Of a DNA stretch of 64,000 bases, positions 17,296 to 26,262 are shown one piece after another. This stretch comes from Lachnospiraceae bacterium (GTDB lineage Bacteria; Bacillota_A; Clostridia; Lachnospirales; Lachnospiraceae). Where the stretch lies: NCBI GenBank assembly GCA_024689605.1, contig JAILDD010000170.1, forward strand, positions 4,191 to 68,190, given 5' to 3'. Below the pieces are notes generated by a model, which searched no databases, was not told where the DNA came from, and was given only the letters and a program-made list of their open reading frames with translations. The position numbers and the translations under genes are program-made. Within the stretch, counting starts at the first letter, position 1, and every line of letters begins with the position of its first letter.

Positions 17296-19296
17296 TCAGC
17301 CTATCTCGCTTCCGCTCTCAACATCTGTTTCAGGGGTCATAAGCACCACATTACCCTCAGAATCCTCAGCGCAGAGAAGCATCCCCTCGGAATCAAGTCC
17401 TGCCATCTTTGCAGGCTTTAAGTTCAGCAGCACCATTACCTTTTTACCCACCATCTGCTCCGGTGAATACCATGCTTTTATTCCGGAAAGGATCTGCTTT
17501 GTGGTATCACCGATCTTAACCTGTGAGCAGAGGAGCTTCTTGGACTTAGGCACTTCCTCGCACTTAACGATCTCGCCTACCACAAACTGGCACTTTGCAA
17601 AATCATCATAAGATATCTGATCCTTAAGCTCTACATGAATGTCTTTAACATCATCACCTACTGCAGTTCCGCCTGCTGCGGCATTCAGGCTCTCTGTATT
17701 ACCTTCAGCCTGCTTTCTGCTCTCATAAAGAGCATCCGCCTTTTCGGTTATCTCCTTAATGTCAAGCCTTGCAAAGAGAATCTCAGGCTCTGCTGTAACT
17801 TTAGTTCCGTTAGCAATGCCGCCGAAATCACCAAGCTCGTCAAAATCACGAAGCTTGCAGTTAAGCTCTGCTGCAATCTTCTCTGCAGTCTCAGGCATAA
17901 AAGGCTGTAAAAGAGATGCCCCTGTAAGAATACCTGTCGCAAGATTGTACATAACAGTAGCCAGCCTGTCCTTATTGGCATCATCCTTTGCAAGCACCCA
18001 GGGTTCCGTCTCATCAATGTATTTGTTGCAGCGTTTGAATACGTTGAATATCTCCGTAAGGGAATCAGCCACACGGAGAGTCTCCATCTTCTCCTCAACC
18101 TTTGCATAAGCACCTGTGACAACAGCCTTCAGGTCATCATCTATTGCCTCGCCTGCCCCCTTATCTTCAAGCACGCCGTCAAAGTACTTGTTGCTCATGG
18201 AAACGGTACGCTTTACAAGGTTACCCAAAGTGTTGGCCAGGTCTGAATTAATACGCTCCACCAGAAGATCCCACGAGATCTGTCCGTCATTGTCAAAAGG
18301 CATCTCATGAAGTACGAAATAACGCACCGCATCCACGCCGAAGAAATCCACAAGGTCATCTGCATAGAGAACATTTCCCTTGGATTTGCTCATCTTGCCC
18401 TCGCCCTGAAGAAGCCAGGGGTGACCGAATACCTGCTTAGGCAGGGGCTCACCCAGTGCCATCAGGAATATAGGCCAGTAAATCGTATGGAAGCGGATGA
18501 TGTCCTTTCCTATAAGGTGCAGGTCAGCCGGCCAGTTCTTTTTGTACTGTTCCGTAGAATTTCCGTCTGTATCATAGCCTATGCCTGTTATATAGTTCGA
18601 AAGGGCATCAAGCCATACATAAACCACATGGTCCGGATCGAAATCAACAGGAATGCCCCACTTAAATGAAGTTCTGGAAACACACAGATCCTGAAGTCCC
18701 GGAAGCAGGAAATTGTTCATCATCTCATTCTTCCTTGCAACAGGCTGGATAAATTCCGGATGTGTGTTAATATGCTCGATAAGACGGTCGGCATATTTGC
18801 TCATCTTGAAGAAATATGCTTCTTCCTTTGCCGGCTTTACCTCACGGCCACAGTCGGGACACTTTCCGTCCACCAGCTGTCCCTGAGTCCAGAAAGACTC
18901 ACAGGGCGTACAGTATAAGCCTTCATATGAACTCTTATAGATATCCCCCTGGTCATAGAAGCGTTTGAACATCTTCTGTACCTGCTTCTCATGATAGTCA
19001 TCCGTGGTGCGGATGAAATAATCATATGAAGTGTTCATCAGGTCCCATATACGCTTGATCTCAGCCGCTGTACCATCCACGAACTCCTTGGGTGATTTAC
19101 CGGCATCCTTGGCCTTTTCCTCTATCTTCTGGCCATGCTCATCCGTACCGGTCTGAAACCATACATCATACCCGTCTTTTCTTTTATAGCGTGCTATCGC
19201 ATCAGCAAGTACTATCTCATATGTATTTCCGATATGAGGTTTTCCCGAAGCATAAGCTATAGCTGTAGTAATATAATATCTTCCTTTATCCTGCAT
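17296..19296 (-). CDS. metG: Methionyl-tRNA synthetase with C-terminal tRNA-binding domain
   Basis: Class I synthetase charging tRNA-Met. The HIGH motif is PHIGNTYE (20-27), the zinc knuckle uses Cys129, Cys132, Cys146 and Cys149, and KMSKS is at 301-305. Residues about 560-666 form the EMAP-II/Trbp111-like OB-fold (ISYDDFAKCQFVVGEIVKCE), which gives the dimeric long form common in Firmicutes. GGGAGG precedes the ATG at 19296. The 107-base leader is too short for a T-box and shows none; an extended -10 promoter lies at 19386-19394. Confidence 0.97.
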   Translation of the reverse strand: MQDKGRYYITTAIAYASGKPHIGNTYEIVLADAIARYKRKDGYDVWFQTGTDEHGQKIEEKAKDAGKSPKEFVDGTAAEIKRIWDLMNTSYDYFIRTTDDYHEKQVQKMFKRFYDQGDIYKSSYEGLYCTPCESFWTQGQLVDGKCPDCGREVKPAKEEAYFFKMSKYADRLIEHINTHPEFIQPVARKNEMMNNFLLPGLQDLCVSRTSFKWGIPVDFDPDHVVYVWLDALSNYITGIGYDTDGNSTEQYKKNWPADLHLIGKDIIRFHTIYWPIFLMALGEPLPKQVFGHPWLLQGEGKMSKSKGNVLYADDLVDFFGVDAVRYFVLHEMPFDNDGQISWDLLVERINSDLANTLGNLVKRTVSMSNKYFDGVLEDKGAGEAIDDDLKAVVTGAYAKVEEKMETLRVADSLTEIFNVFKRCNKYIDETEPWVLAKDDANKDRLATVMYNLATGILTGASLLQPFMPETAEKIAAELNCKLRDFDELGDFGGIANGTKVTAEPEILFARLDIKEITEKADALYESRKQAEGNTESLNAAAGGTAVGDDVKDIHVELKDQISYDDFAKCQFVVGEIVKCEEVPKSKKLLCSQVKIGDTTKQILSGIKAWYSPEQMVGKKVMVLLNLKPAKMAGLDSEGMLLCAEDSEGNVVLMTPETDVESGSEIG

Positions 19297-19385
19297 TGCA
19301 GTTCCTCCCAGAATTATCTTTTTACTTTGCCATCCTTCCCGAACATATTTTTATTCAGATAAGGATAGTCATTTCTAACCAACCT

Positions 19386-19394
19386 ATTTTAGCA
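19386..19394 (-). promoter_or_regulatory. Extended -10 promoter for metG
   Basis: TGCTAAAAT on the minus strand just after the exoA stop. No convincing -35. Predicted start is about 80 bases upstream of the metG ATG. Confidence 0.45.
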
Positions 19395-19403
19395 TAATTT
19401 CAT

Positions 19404-20159
19404 TTACAAATCTATCTCAAGCTCCACCGGACAGTGATCCGAACCCATTATCTCGCTGTGGATCTTTGCATCCTTTATTGCGGCTTTAAGCTTCTCTGAT
19501 ACCACAAAGTAATCAATCCGCCATCCCGCATTTCTTTCCCTTGCCTTCATTCTGTATGACCACCAGGAATAGGCACCGGCAGTATCGGGGTACAGGTACC
19601 TGAAAGAATCCACAAAACCTGCCGCCAGTACATCCGAAAACTTTCCTCTCTCTTCGTCAGAAAATCCGGCATTCATATGATTGGTGGACGGATTCTTAAG
19701 GTCGATCTCCTCATGGGCCACATTCAGGTCACCGCAGTAAATAACAGGCTTCTTTTCATCCAGTTTCCTGATATAGTCTAAAAAATCGTCCTCCCAGCAC
19801 ATTCGGTAGTCCAGCCTTTTCAGTCCGTCCTGTGAATTAGGAACGTAGACTGTTATAAAATAAAAACTGTCAAACTCCAGGGTGATCACACGACCTTCAT
19901 GGTCATGCTCCTCCACCCCTATGCCATAGCTTACGCTTATCGGCTCTTTTTTGCTGAACACCGCAGTTCCGGAATATCCTTTTTTTTCAGCATAATTCCA
20001 GTACTGATGATAGCCTTCCGTTTCAAGTGCAAGCTGACCTTCCTGCATCTTGGTCTCCTGGACGCAGAAGATATCCGCATCCGCCTCATTAAAATACTCC
20101 ATGAAGTTCTTGCCTACACAGGCTCTTAAACCGTTTACATTCCAGGATATAAATCTCAC
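19404..20159 (-). CDS. exoA: Exodeoxyribonuclease III / AP endonuclease
   Basis: Base-excision repair nuclease cutting at abasic sites. Conserved residues: Asn7 in SWNVNGLRA, Glu35 in CVQETKM, CGDLNVAHEEIDL in the middle, and GSDHCPVELEI at the C-terminus with the catalytic Asp-His. The start is GTG at 20159, one base after the clpA stop, with its GGAGG site inside the clpA end. Length of 251 aa matches the Bacillus ExoA type. Transcription must come from the clp genes or an internal promoter. Confidence 0.96.
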   Translation of the reverse strand: MRFISWNVNGLRACVGKNFMEYFNEADADIFCVQETKMQEGQLALETEGYHQYWNYAEKKGYSGTAVFSKKEPISVSYGIGVEEHDHEGRVITLEFDSFYFITVYVPNSQDGLKRLDYRMCWEDDFLDYIRKLDEKKPVIYCGDLNVAHEEIDLKNPSTNHMNAGFSDEERGKFSDVLAAGFVDSFRYLYPDTAGAYSWWSYRMKARERNAGWRIDYFVVSEKLKAAIKDAKIHSEIMGSDHCPVELEIDL

Positions 20160-20160
20160 G

Positions 20161-22467
20161 TCATTCCTCCGATCTCTTTACAGTTCTGCGTCCCGGCTTA
20201 ACTATGAGTGCCGGAGCTTCATCCTTTATATCACGGCCCCCCGCAGGCTTGCCATTCCCCTTTGCCTGCTGTCCTTTCTTTACCGTTATTGTTGCATTCC
20301 CGCCTTTTTTAAGCTTCCCGAAAAGTATCTCAGATACAAAAAGCGGCTTTATCTGCGAATCGATCACACGCTCTATCTCTCTTGCACCATACTCCCTGGT
20401 GATGCCTTTTTTTCTGATATAGCTGAGGGCATTCTTATCCACAGATACATCAATATTCTTCGCATTAAGCTTCTTCGTAAGTTCGTTAAGCTTCTTGTCC
20501 GTGATCTGCTCTGCCATCCTGTCACTCATATGGTTGAAGGAAACGATGGCGCTCAGACGGTTTCGGAATTCAGGTGAAAATACCCGTTTGACCTCTTCCA
20601 TCATAATGCTGTCATTGAATGCCGCCGCACCGAAGCCTATGGACTGTTTGCCTATGAGCCTTGCTCCCGCATTTGAGGTCATGATTATTATCACATTCTT
20701 GAAATCAGCCTTAAGGCCTTTGTTATCCGTAAGGGATGCATAGTCCATAACCTGCAGCAGCACGTTGTAAATATCAGTGTGAGCCTTTTCTATCTCATCC
20801 AAAAGCAGCACGCAGTGAGGTGTCTTTCTGATGGCATCCGTAAGCAGGCCGCCTTCCTCATATCCCACATACCCGGCAGGACTGCCGATAAGTTTGGACA
20901 CCGTATGCTTTTCCATATATTCACTCATATCGAAACGCACAAAGCCGATACCCAGCTCTGAAGCAAGAACCTTTGCAACTTCTGTCTTGCCCACACCGGT
21001 AGGTCCTACAAAAAGGAAAGATGCTATGGGCTTGTTATCAGCCAGAAGCCCGGCCCGGCTCATAAGGATAGCATCGACAATCTTATGTATAGCCTCATCC
21101 TGTCCGAATATCTGGCCTGATATCCTTTCGTACAGATCCTTTAATCTGACTACTTCAGACTGCTCCGCAGTAGCCTTAGGTATATTGCCGATCTCAGAGA
21201 GCACAGTCTCAATCACATCCTTACCGACAGTCTGACGCTTCTTATCTGCAATAGGATGCATCTGCCTGTATGCACCTGCTTCATCTATCAGATCAATGGC
21301 CTTGTCCGGAAGATACCTGCTGCCGATGAATTCCCTGCTCAGATGCACTGCATGAGGGATAACATCCTTTGCGTATTTCACACCATGGTACTTCTCGAAG
21401 CCAGGCTTTAAACCTTCAAGTATCCGTACCGTCTCTTCCTCGTCAGGCTCCTTAACATCTATATTCTGGAACCTTCTCACCAGAGTAGTATTTTTTCTGA
21501 AATACTTCTTGTATTCATCATAAGTTGTGACACCTATAAACCTTATAGTGCCTTCTTCGAGGTAAGGCTTAAGCATATTTGATGCGTCCATGGAACCGCT
21601 CCCCATGGCACCTGCACCTACGATATTATGTATCTCATCAATGAATACAATTGCATCCTCTATCTCGCTGAAAGCATCCATAACCTCCTTGAAACGCATC
21701 TCGAATTCGCCCCTGTACTGGGTTCCTGCCAGCAGGTTTGACAGATCAAGCCGGTATATTGTCACATCTTTAAGAGCCTCCGGCACGTTTCCTTCATTGA
21801 TCCGGGCAGCAAGGCCATTTACTATGGCAGTTTTTCCCACACCGGACTCACCTACTAACAAAGGGTTGTTCTTATCCCTGCGGAGCAGGATGCGTATCAT
21901 ACGGTCAATTTCCTTGTCCCTGCCTATAAGAGGACGGGATTCGGAAACCATTTCGTTAAGAACATCCGCATATTCTTTTACAAATTCTTCCGGTCCTTCC
22001 TCCGGGTTTTCTTTTGTTTCACCATCTTCACCCTCGTATAATAAATGAATGGCTGAATTGAAATCTCCTGCATCCCCCACTTCATTTTCCAGATAAAAGA
22101 GTGCAAAGCTGTCACGCTGGTTCATAATGCCCCATATGATATGGTACAGAAAAATGCTCTCGCTTCCGTTCTTAAGGGCCGTCTCCGCTGCTATCTCAAT
22201 GGTGGATGCCATTGCGTCCGATATACGGTTTTCCATATCAGTATCTTCAAGATCTTTACGCTTAGGCAGGATATCCGTAATGAATTCCATCAGGTTATCA
22301 CGGAAGGAATTTATATTTCCTCCGCACATCTTCATTGCCCTTGCAAATATGGGATCCTCCGTTGCTGCTGCCAGAACATGTTCTGGAGTGACATACTCGC
22401 TTCCGCAGGTTATTGCAAGCTTTATAGCTTTTTTTACAGTTATATCCGTATGTTTATCAAATAACAT
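20161..22467 (-). CDS. clpA: ATP-dependent Clp protease ATPase subunit ClpA
   Basis: Hsp100 unfoldase for ClpP. An N-domain (1-145) is followed by AAA domain 1 with Walker A GESGVGKT (206-213) and AAA domain 2 with GPTGVGKT (488-495). The ClpP-docking tripeptide is Ile610-Gly611-Phe612 in KQSIGFG. It lacks the middle coiled coil of ClpB/ClpC, so ClpA is the right name. A basic tail of about 30 residues (KGQQAKGNGKPAGGRDI onward) extends past the normal end. It starts 14 bases after clpS, its adaptor. Confidence 0.95.
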   Translation of the reverse strand: MLFDKHTDITVKKAIKLAITCGSEYVTPEHVLAAATEDPIFARAMKMCGGNINSFRDNLMEFITDILPKRKDLEDTDMENRISDAMASTIEIAAETALKNGSESIFLYHIIWGIMNQRDSFALFYLENEVGDAGDFNSAIHLLYEGEDGETKENPEEGPEEFVKEYADVLNEMVSESRPLIGRDKEIDRMIRILLRRDKNNPLLVGESGVGKTAIVNGLAARINEGNVPEALKDVTIYRLDLSNLLAGTQYRGEFEMRFKEVMDAFSEIEDAIVFIDEIHNIVGAGAMGSGSMDASNMLKPYLEEGTIRFIGVTTYDEYKKYFRKNTTLVRRFQNIDVKEPDEEETVRILEGLKPGFEKYHGVKYAKDVIPHAVHLSREFIGSRYLPDKAIDLIDEAGAYRQMHPIADKKRQTVGKDVIETVLSEIGNIPKATAEQSEVVRLKDLYERISGQIFGQDEAIHKIVDAILMSRAGLLADNKPIASFLFVGPTGVGKTEVAKVLASELGIGFVRFDMSEYMEKHTVSKLIGSPAGYVGYEEGGLLTDAIRKTPHCVLLLDEIEKAHTDIYNVLLQVMDYASLTDNKGLKADFKNVIIIMTSNAGARLIGKQSIGFGAAAFNDSIMMEEVKRVFSPEFRNRLSAIVSFNHMSDRMAEQITDKKLNELTKKLNAKNIDVSVDKNALSYIRKKGITREYGAREIERVIDSQIKPLFVSEILFGKLKKGGNATITVKKGQQAKGNGKPAGGRDIKDEAPALIVKPGRRTVKRSEE

Positions 22468-22481
22468 ATATCTTTCCTCCC

Positions 22482-22790
22482 TCAGGCTTCATCCAGTCTC
22501 ATCTGGAAAGGAAAGCCTGCTGACCTGGCCTTCTCTATAGCCAGCCGCCTCTTGGTTGCTGCTATATCGTAGGTATACTTTCCCACCACTGCTTCTCCCT
22601 CATGGTGCACCTTGAGCATCAGTGCAACTGCGGTTTCCGAATCCTTGTTGAAAATTTCCTTAAGCACTTCCACTACAAAATCCATGGTCGTAATATCGTC
22701 ATTGAGCATGACCACATTGTACATGGAGGGTTCTTTTAATTTAACCTTAACCTCTGCCTGTCTGCTTTTTTGTCTTTTAGACTCTGCCAT
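22482..22790 (-). CDS. clpS: Clp protease adaptor ClpS
   Basis: Adaptor that delivers N-end-rule substrates to ClpA. It contains the hallmark YNVVMLNDDITTMDFVVEVL (residues about 24-43) and a conserved ATKRRLAIEKARSAGFP near the end. The 102-aa length is normal. Cotranscription with clpA is expected from the 14-base gap. AAGGA lies 10 bases before the ATG. A strong terminator ends the upstream gene at 22828, so clpS should have a nearby promoter or rely on read-through; I could not find a clear one. Confidence 0.95.
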   Translation of the reverse strand: MAESKRQKSRQAEVKVKLKEPSMYNVVMLNDDITTMDFVVEVLKEIFNKDSETAVALMLKVHHEGEAVVGKYTYDIAATKRRLAIEKARSAGFPFQMRLDEA

Positions 22791-22827
22791 CTGTACTGTA
22801 TCCTTTATTTAACCGCACTGTCCTGTG

Positions 22828-22855
22828 AAAAAAAGGGGACTGCACTGCAGCCCCC
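22828..22855 (-). terminator. Rho-independent terminator of the small membrane protein gene
   Basis: On the minus strand GGGGGCTGC, loop AGT, GCAGTCCCC, then seven T residues. A textbook hairpin with U-tract, 24 bases after the stop of the 84-aa gene and before clpS. Confidence 0.9.
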
Positions 22856-22878
22856 TTCACGATACTTTATTTCACCGC

Positions 22879-23133
22879 TTACTCTGCTGAATCATCATCA
22901 TCCACCACAGAGGCTATGGAGCTTACAAATGTCGAAACCACCGACAATACGACTGCCAGTATAACTATGAGCACACCACCCATTATAAGAAGAAGCATTA
23001 TTGTCTGTTCCTCGCCCTGGGCTGATGCATCTTCTGCCGCTGCCATCACCGGCATCGCTGTTATAAATCCTGACATTACAGCTGCCATCATCATCATTAT
23101 GGTATTCTTAATCTTTTTCTTTATTTCGAACAT
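22879..23133 (-). CDS. Small membrane or secreted protein with acidic tail (84 aa)
   Basis: Starts MFEIKKKIKNTIMMMMAAVM, a lysine-rich lead and hydrophobic core like a signal peptide with possible cleavage after PVMA. A second hydrophobic stretch follows (about 43-70, TIMLLLIMGGVLIVILAVVL), ending in DDDDSAE. I choose ATG at 23133, 8 bases after GGGAG; an in-frame ATG at 23139 is too close to it. The gene is monocistronic, with a candidate promoter at 23193-23201 and a strong terminator at 22828-22855. Family and role unknown. Confidence 0.65.
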   Translation of the reverse strand: MFEIKKKIKNTIMMMMAAVMSGFITAMPVMAAAEDASAQGEEQTIMLLLIMGGVLIVILAVVLSVVSTFVSSIASVVDDDDSAE

Positions 23134-23192
23134 TGTCATTACTCCCGTATGATCTGTCGCTTTTTGGTGACCACTCACCTCATGACCCTGTT

Positions 23193-23201
23193 ATTCTACC
23201 A
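23193..23201 (-). promoter_or_regulatory. Extended -10 promoter for the 84-aa membrane protein
   Basis: TGGTAGAAT on the minus strand, about 60 bases before the ATG. The leader that follows contains GGTGA/TCACC (23166-23179), a short hairpin. No clear -35. Confidence 0.45.
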
Positions 23202-23247
23202 CAGTTTTGTTTTTTTTTATAGCCAAATTTCCGTCCTGCAGATTCAG

Positions 23248-24192
23248 TCACAGGTTAAGTCCCTTTGCCGGATCTGCCCCCATGGAAATATTCATGCACT
23301 CTATAGCTGCACCTGATGCACCCTTCCCCAGGTTGTCGAACCGGGATCCGATCATCAGCCTGTCTGAATTACCGCAGACAAATATCTCCATGCCGTCCCA
23401 GCCTGCGCAGGCATCGGAAAAAAGTGCTCCGCCCGCATCCACATCTGCACCAAAAGGCATAACCTTTATGAATTTCTTTCCGTCATAAAACTCTGCAAAA
23501 TAGTCCCTGAGGGCCGACGGTGTCATACGTTTTTCCATCAGATCCCCGAATATGGGAAACTGCACTATCATTCCGCTGTGATAGTTTGTGGTAAAAGGCG
23601 AAAAAACCGGTTCCTTATTCAGGCCGGTGATTGCCTTCATCTCCCTGAGATGCTTGTGCGACTGCCCCCAGGCGTACATCCGTGCAGAATCATACTTCGC
23701 CTCACGGCCTTCCTCCTCATATGCGGCGATCAGCTTCTTTCCGCCTCCGCTGTAGCCTGATGCGGCAAATATCGCAGCCGGATAGTCAGCAGATATAAGG
23801 CCGCCCTTTACAAGGGGATATGCCAGTGCAATAAATCCCGATGCATAACATCCGGGCACAGCTATCCTTTTGCTTGTTTTTATCTTTTCTTCAAATTCAT
23901 CGGAAAGCTCCGGAAAACCGTATGCCCAGTCGGGGTCTGTGCGGTGTGCCGTAGAAGTATCTATTATTACCGTATTTTCATTTTCAACAAAACTTACGGC
24001 CTCTCTTGCCGCATCATCAGGAAGGCAGAGGAAGGTTATATCAGACTCGTTTATGTACTTCTTTATTTCCTCCGGGTCCTTTCGCTTTGCTTCATCAATA
24101 TGCATCAGCTCGATATCATCCCTTGATTCGAACCTTTCATTTATGCGGAGTCCCGTAGTACCTGCACTGCCGTCAATAAATACTTTTTTCAT
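23248..24192 (-). CDS. argC: N-acetyl-gamma-glutamyl-phosphate reductase, type 2
   Basis: NADPH-dependent third step of arginine synthesis. The N-terminus MKKVFIDGSAGTTGLRI is the nucleotide-binding GxxGxxG form typical of the shorter type 2 enzymes, and catalytic Cys115 is in VPGCYASGF. HYHSG-like NYHSGMIV and ASGYSGGGK also match. ATG at 24192 has AAAGGAG upstream; a longer frame from 24273 overlaps the ABC gene and is less likely. No other arg gene is nearby, so it is separated from the usual argCJBD cluster. Confidence 0.92.
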   Translation of the reverse strand: MKKVFIDGSAGTTGLRINERFESRDDIELMHIDEAKRKDPEEIKKYINESDITFLCLPDDAAREAVSFVENENTVIIDTSTAHRTDPDWAYGFPELSDEFEEKIKTSKRIAVPGCYASGFIALAYPLVKGGLISADYPAAIFAASGYSGGGKKLIAAYEEEGREAKYDSARMYAWGQSHKHLREMKAITGLNKEPVFSPFTTNYHSGMIVQFPIFGDLMEKRMTPSALRDYFAEFYDGKKFIKVMPFGADVDAGGALFSDACAGWDGMEIFVCGNSDRLMIGSRFDNLGKGASGAAIECMNISMGADPAKGLNL

Positions 24193-24225
24193 AATTCCGT
24201 TCTCCTTTTTCAATATGTCCCTAAG

Positions 24226-24250
24226 GCGTGAAGCGCCTGCCGCTTCACGC
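24226..24250. other. Perfect 10-bp hairpin at the ABC exporter/argC junction
   Basis: GCGTGAAGCG and CGCTTCACGC pair exactly around CCTGC. It includes the stop codon of the ABC gene at 24245. No T-run follows on either strand, so mRNA processing or 3'-end protection is as likely as termination. Confidence 0.5.
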
Positions 24251-26260
24251 TCCTGCAGCCTCACTCTTTGCACCTGTATAAAGTGTGTAATACCTGCCTT
24301 TTTCCTTTATCAGCTCGTCATGGGTTCCTCTTTCTATGATACGCCCTCCGTCAAGCACCATTATACAGTCAGAATTTCTTACAGTGGAAAGCCTGTGGGC
24401 AATGACGAATGTTGTCCTGCCCTTCATCAGTCCGTCCATACCGGCCTGTACCAGCTTTTCGGTACGGGTATCAATGGAACTGGTAGCTTCATCCAGTATC
24501 AGCACAGGCGGATCAGCAATGGCAGTACGTGCTATGGCTATCAGCTGCCTCTGACCCTGGCTTAAGCTGCCGCCGTCGCTCTTTATAACTGTGTCATACC
24601 CGTCAGGCAATCTTCTTATGAATCCATCCGCATTGGCCAGCCTTGCCGCTGCCTCCACCTCCGCATCCGTTGCATCCAGCTTGCCGTAACGGATATTTTC
24701 CCTTATGGTACCACTGAAAAGATGAACATCCTGAAGAACGATCCCTAACGAACGTCTCAGATCATCCTTCTTTATCTTGTTGATATTTATCCCGTCGTAC
24801 CTGATCTTTCCGTCCTGAATATCATAGAACCGGTTCAAAAGGTTTGTTATGGTAGTCTTGCCTGCTCCGGTAGTACCTACAAGTGCGATCTTCTGACCGG
24901 GCTTTGCATAAAGCTTTATGTCATGAAGCACGGTCTTTTCCGGAACGTATCCGAAATCCACTCCGTCAAATACCACATCCCCCGTAAGTTTTACATATGA
25001 AGTGGTACCTTCCGCCTTATGGAAATGCTTCCAGGCCCATATGCCTGTTTTTTCTTCTGTCTCAAGCCACTCGCCCTCCGATGCGATCAGAGGTGCTGCA
25101 TGTTCATCGTTTCGTTTCGTGCAGGTTGCCTCACCCTTAAATTCCGGATTTCTCATTACATTTACCAGAGTAACATAACCCTCGTCAGGCTCAGGGACTT
25201 CATCCAGAACCTTAAATATCCTTTCAGCACCTGCCAGTCCCATCACTATTGCATTGAACTGCTGGCTGATCTGATTGATAGGCATATTTATGCTCTTGTT
25301 GAAAGTGAGAAAGCTTGCAAGATCTCCCACTGTCAGAGCAAGTATGCCGGTTCCGCCATTAAATACAAGTATGCCGCCCACTATGGCGCAGAGCACATAG
25401 CTTAGGTTTCCCAGCTGGGCATTTATCGGTCCCAGGACGTTCACATACTGGTTGGCTTTTTTGGCACTTCCGTAAAGTGAATCATTAAGTTCATTGAACT
25501 TATCAATATTTATCTGCTCGCGGTTAAATACCTTTACTACCTTCTGGCCTTCCACCATTTCTTCAATAAAGCCGTTAAGGCTTCCCAGCTGTTTCTGCTG
25601 CTCTATGAAATAACGGCTGCTGCCGCCGGCAACCTTACCGGTGATAAAAATCTGCAGTCCCACCATCAGAAGTGACACTCCCGTAAGTATAGGGCTTAGT
25701 ATTATCATGCTTATCAGGGTGCTTACAATGGTAATTCCCGAGTTCAGAAGCTGGGGCATGCTCTGGCTTATCATCTGCCTCAGCGTATCAATATCATTTG
25801 TATACACAGACATAATGTCCCCGTGGGAATGGGTATCAAAGTACGATATTGGAAGCTTTTCCATTTTTTCGAAAAGCTCTATCCTCAGGTTTTTGAGAGT
25901 TCCCTGGGATACATAAACCATTATCTTGCTCTGTATGTATACCGCTGTTATCCCGACAGCATACACTATGGCAATTGACAGTATCTCGCGCCTGAGCACG
26001 GAAAAATCCGGATTCTCAGCACCGATAAGCGGCGTGATAAAATCATCAATAAGAGACTGCAGAAAGAAAATACCCCTTATGGAACACATTATGGAGATGA
26101 TTATGCAGACCACCGCCACAATAACATGAAACGCATAACCGGAAAAAACCCTTGCCATTACCCGCAAAAAAATCTTACCGGGATTTTTAAGCTTCGGCTT
26201 AGGGCCCATATTACGCTGCCTGCCGCCCATTTTTATTTCTTTAACTTTTTCTTCAGCCAT
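24245..26260 (-). CDS. ABC exporter half-transporter, consensus ATPase partner (pair 2)
   Basis: Membrane domain (about 40-345) with ATPase. Walker A is GTTGAGKTT (462-470), signature LSQGQRQ, Walker B VLILDEATSS with catalytic Glu. A roughly 60-residue insert (about 361-424, VTLVNVMRNPEFKG through WAWKHFHKAEG) separates membrane and ATPase domains; pair 1 lacks it. The gene begins 2 bases after its partner's stop. A heterodimeric exporter is implied; the substrate is unknown. Confidence 0.9.
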   Translation of the reverse strand: MAEEKVKEIKMGGRQRNMGPKPKLKNPGKIFLRVMARVFSGYAFHVIVAVVCIIISIMCSIRGIFFLQSLIDDFITPLIGAENPDFSVLRREILSIAIVYAVGITAVYIQSKIMVYVSQGTLKNLRIELFEKMEKLPISYFDTHSHGDIMSVYTNDIDTLRQMISQSMPQLLNSGITIVSTLISMIILSPILTGVSLLMVGLQIFITGKVAGGSSRYFIEQQKQLGSLNGFIEEMVEGQKVVKVFNREQINIDKFNELNDSLYGSAKKANQYVNVLGPINAQLGNLSYVLCAIVGGILVFNGGTGILALTVGDLASFLTFNKSINMPINQISQQFNAIVMGLAGAERIFKVLDEVPEPDEGYVTLVNVMRNPEFKGEATCTKRNDEHAAPLIASEGEWLETEEKTGIWAWKHFHKAEGTTSYVKLTGDVVFDGVDFGYVPEKTVLHDIKLYAKPGQKIALVGTTGAGKTTITNLLNRFYDIQDGKIRYDGININKIKKDDLRRSLGIVLQDVHLFSGTIRENIRYGKLDATDAEVEAAARLANADGFIRRLPDGYDTVIKSDGGSLSQGQRQLIAIARTAIADPPVLILDEATSSIDTRTEKLVQAGMDGLMKGRTTFVIAHRLSTVRNSDCIMVLDGGRIIERGTHDELIKEKGRYYTLYTGAKSEAAGA

Positions 26261-26262
26261 CT

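Noticed and set aside
19297..19403. T-box or SAM riboswitch upstream of metG
   Set aside because: The leader is about 80 bases and has neither a T-box sequence nor a matching specifier hairpin.
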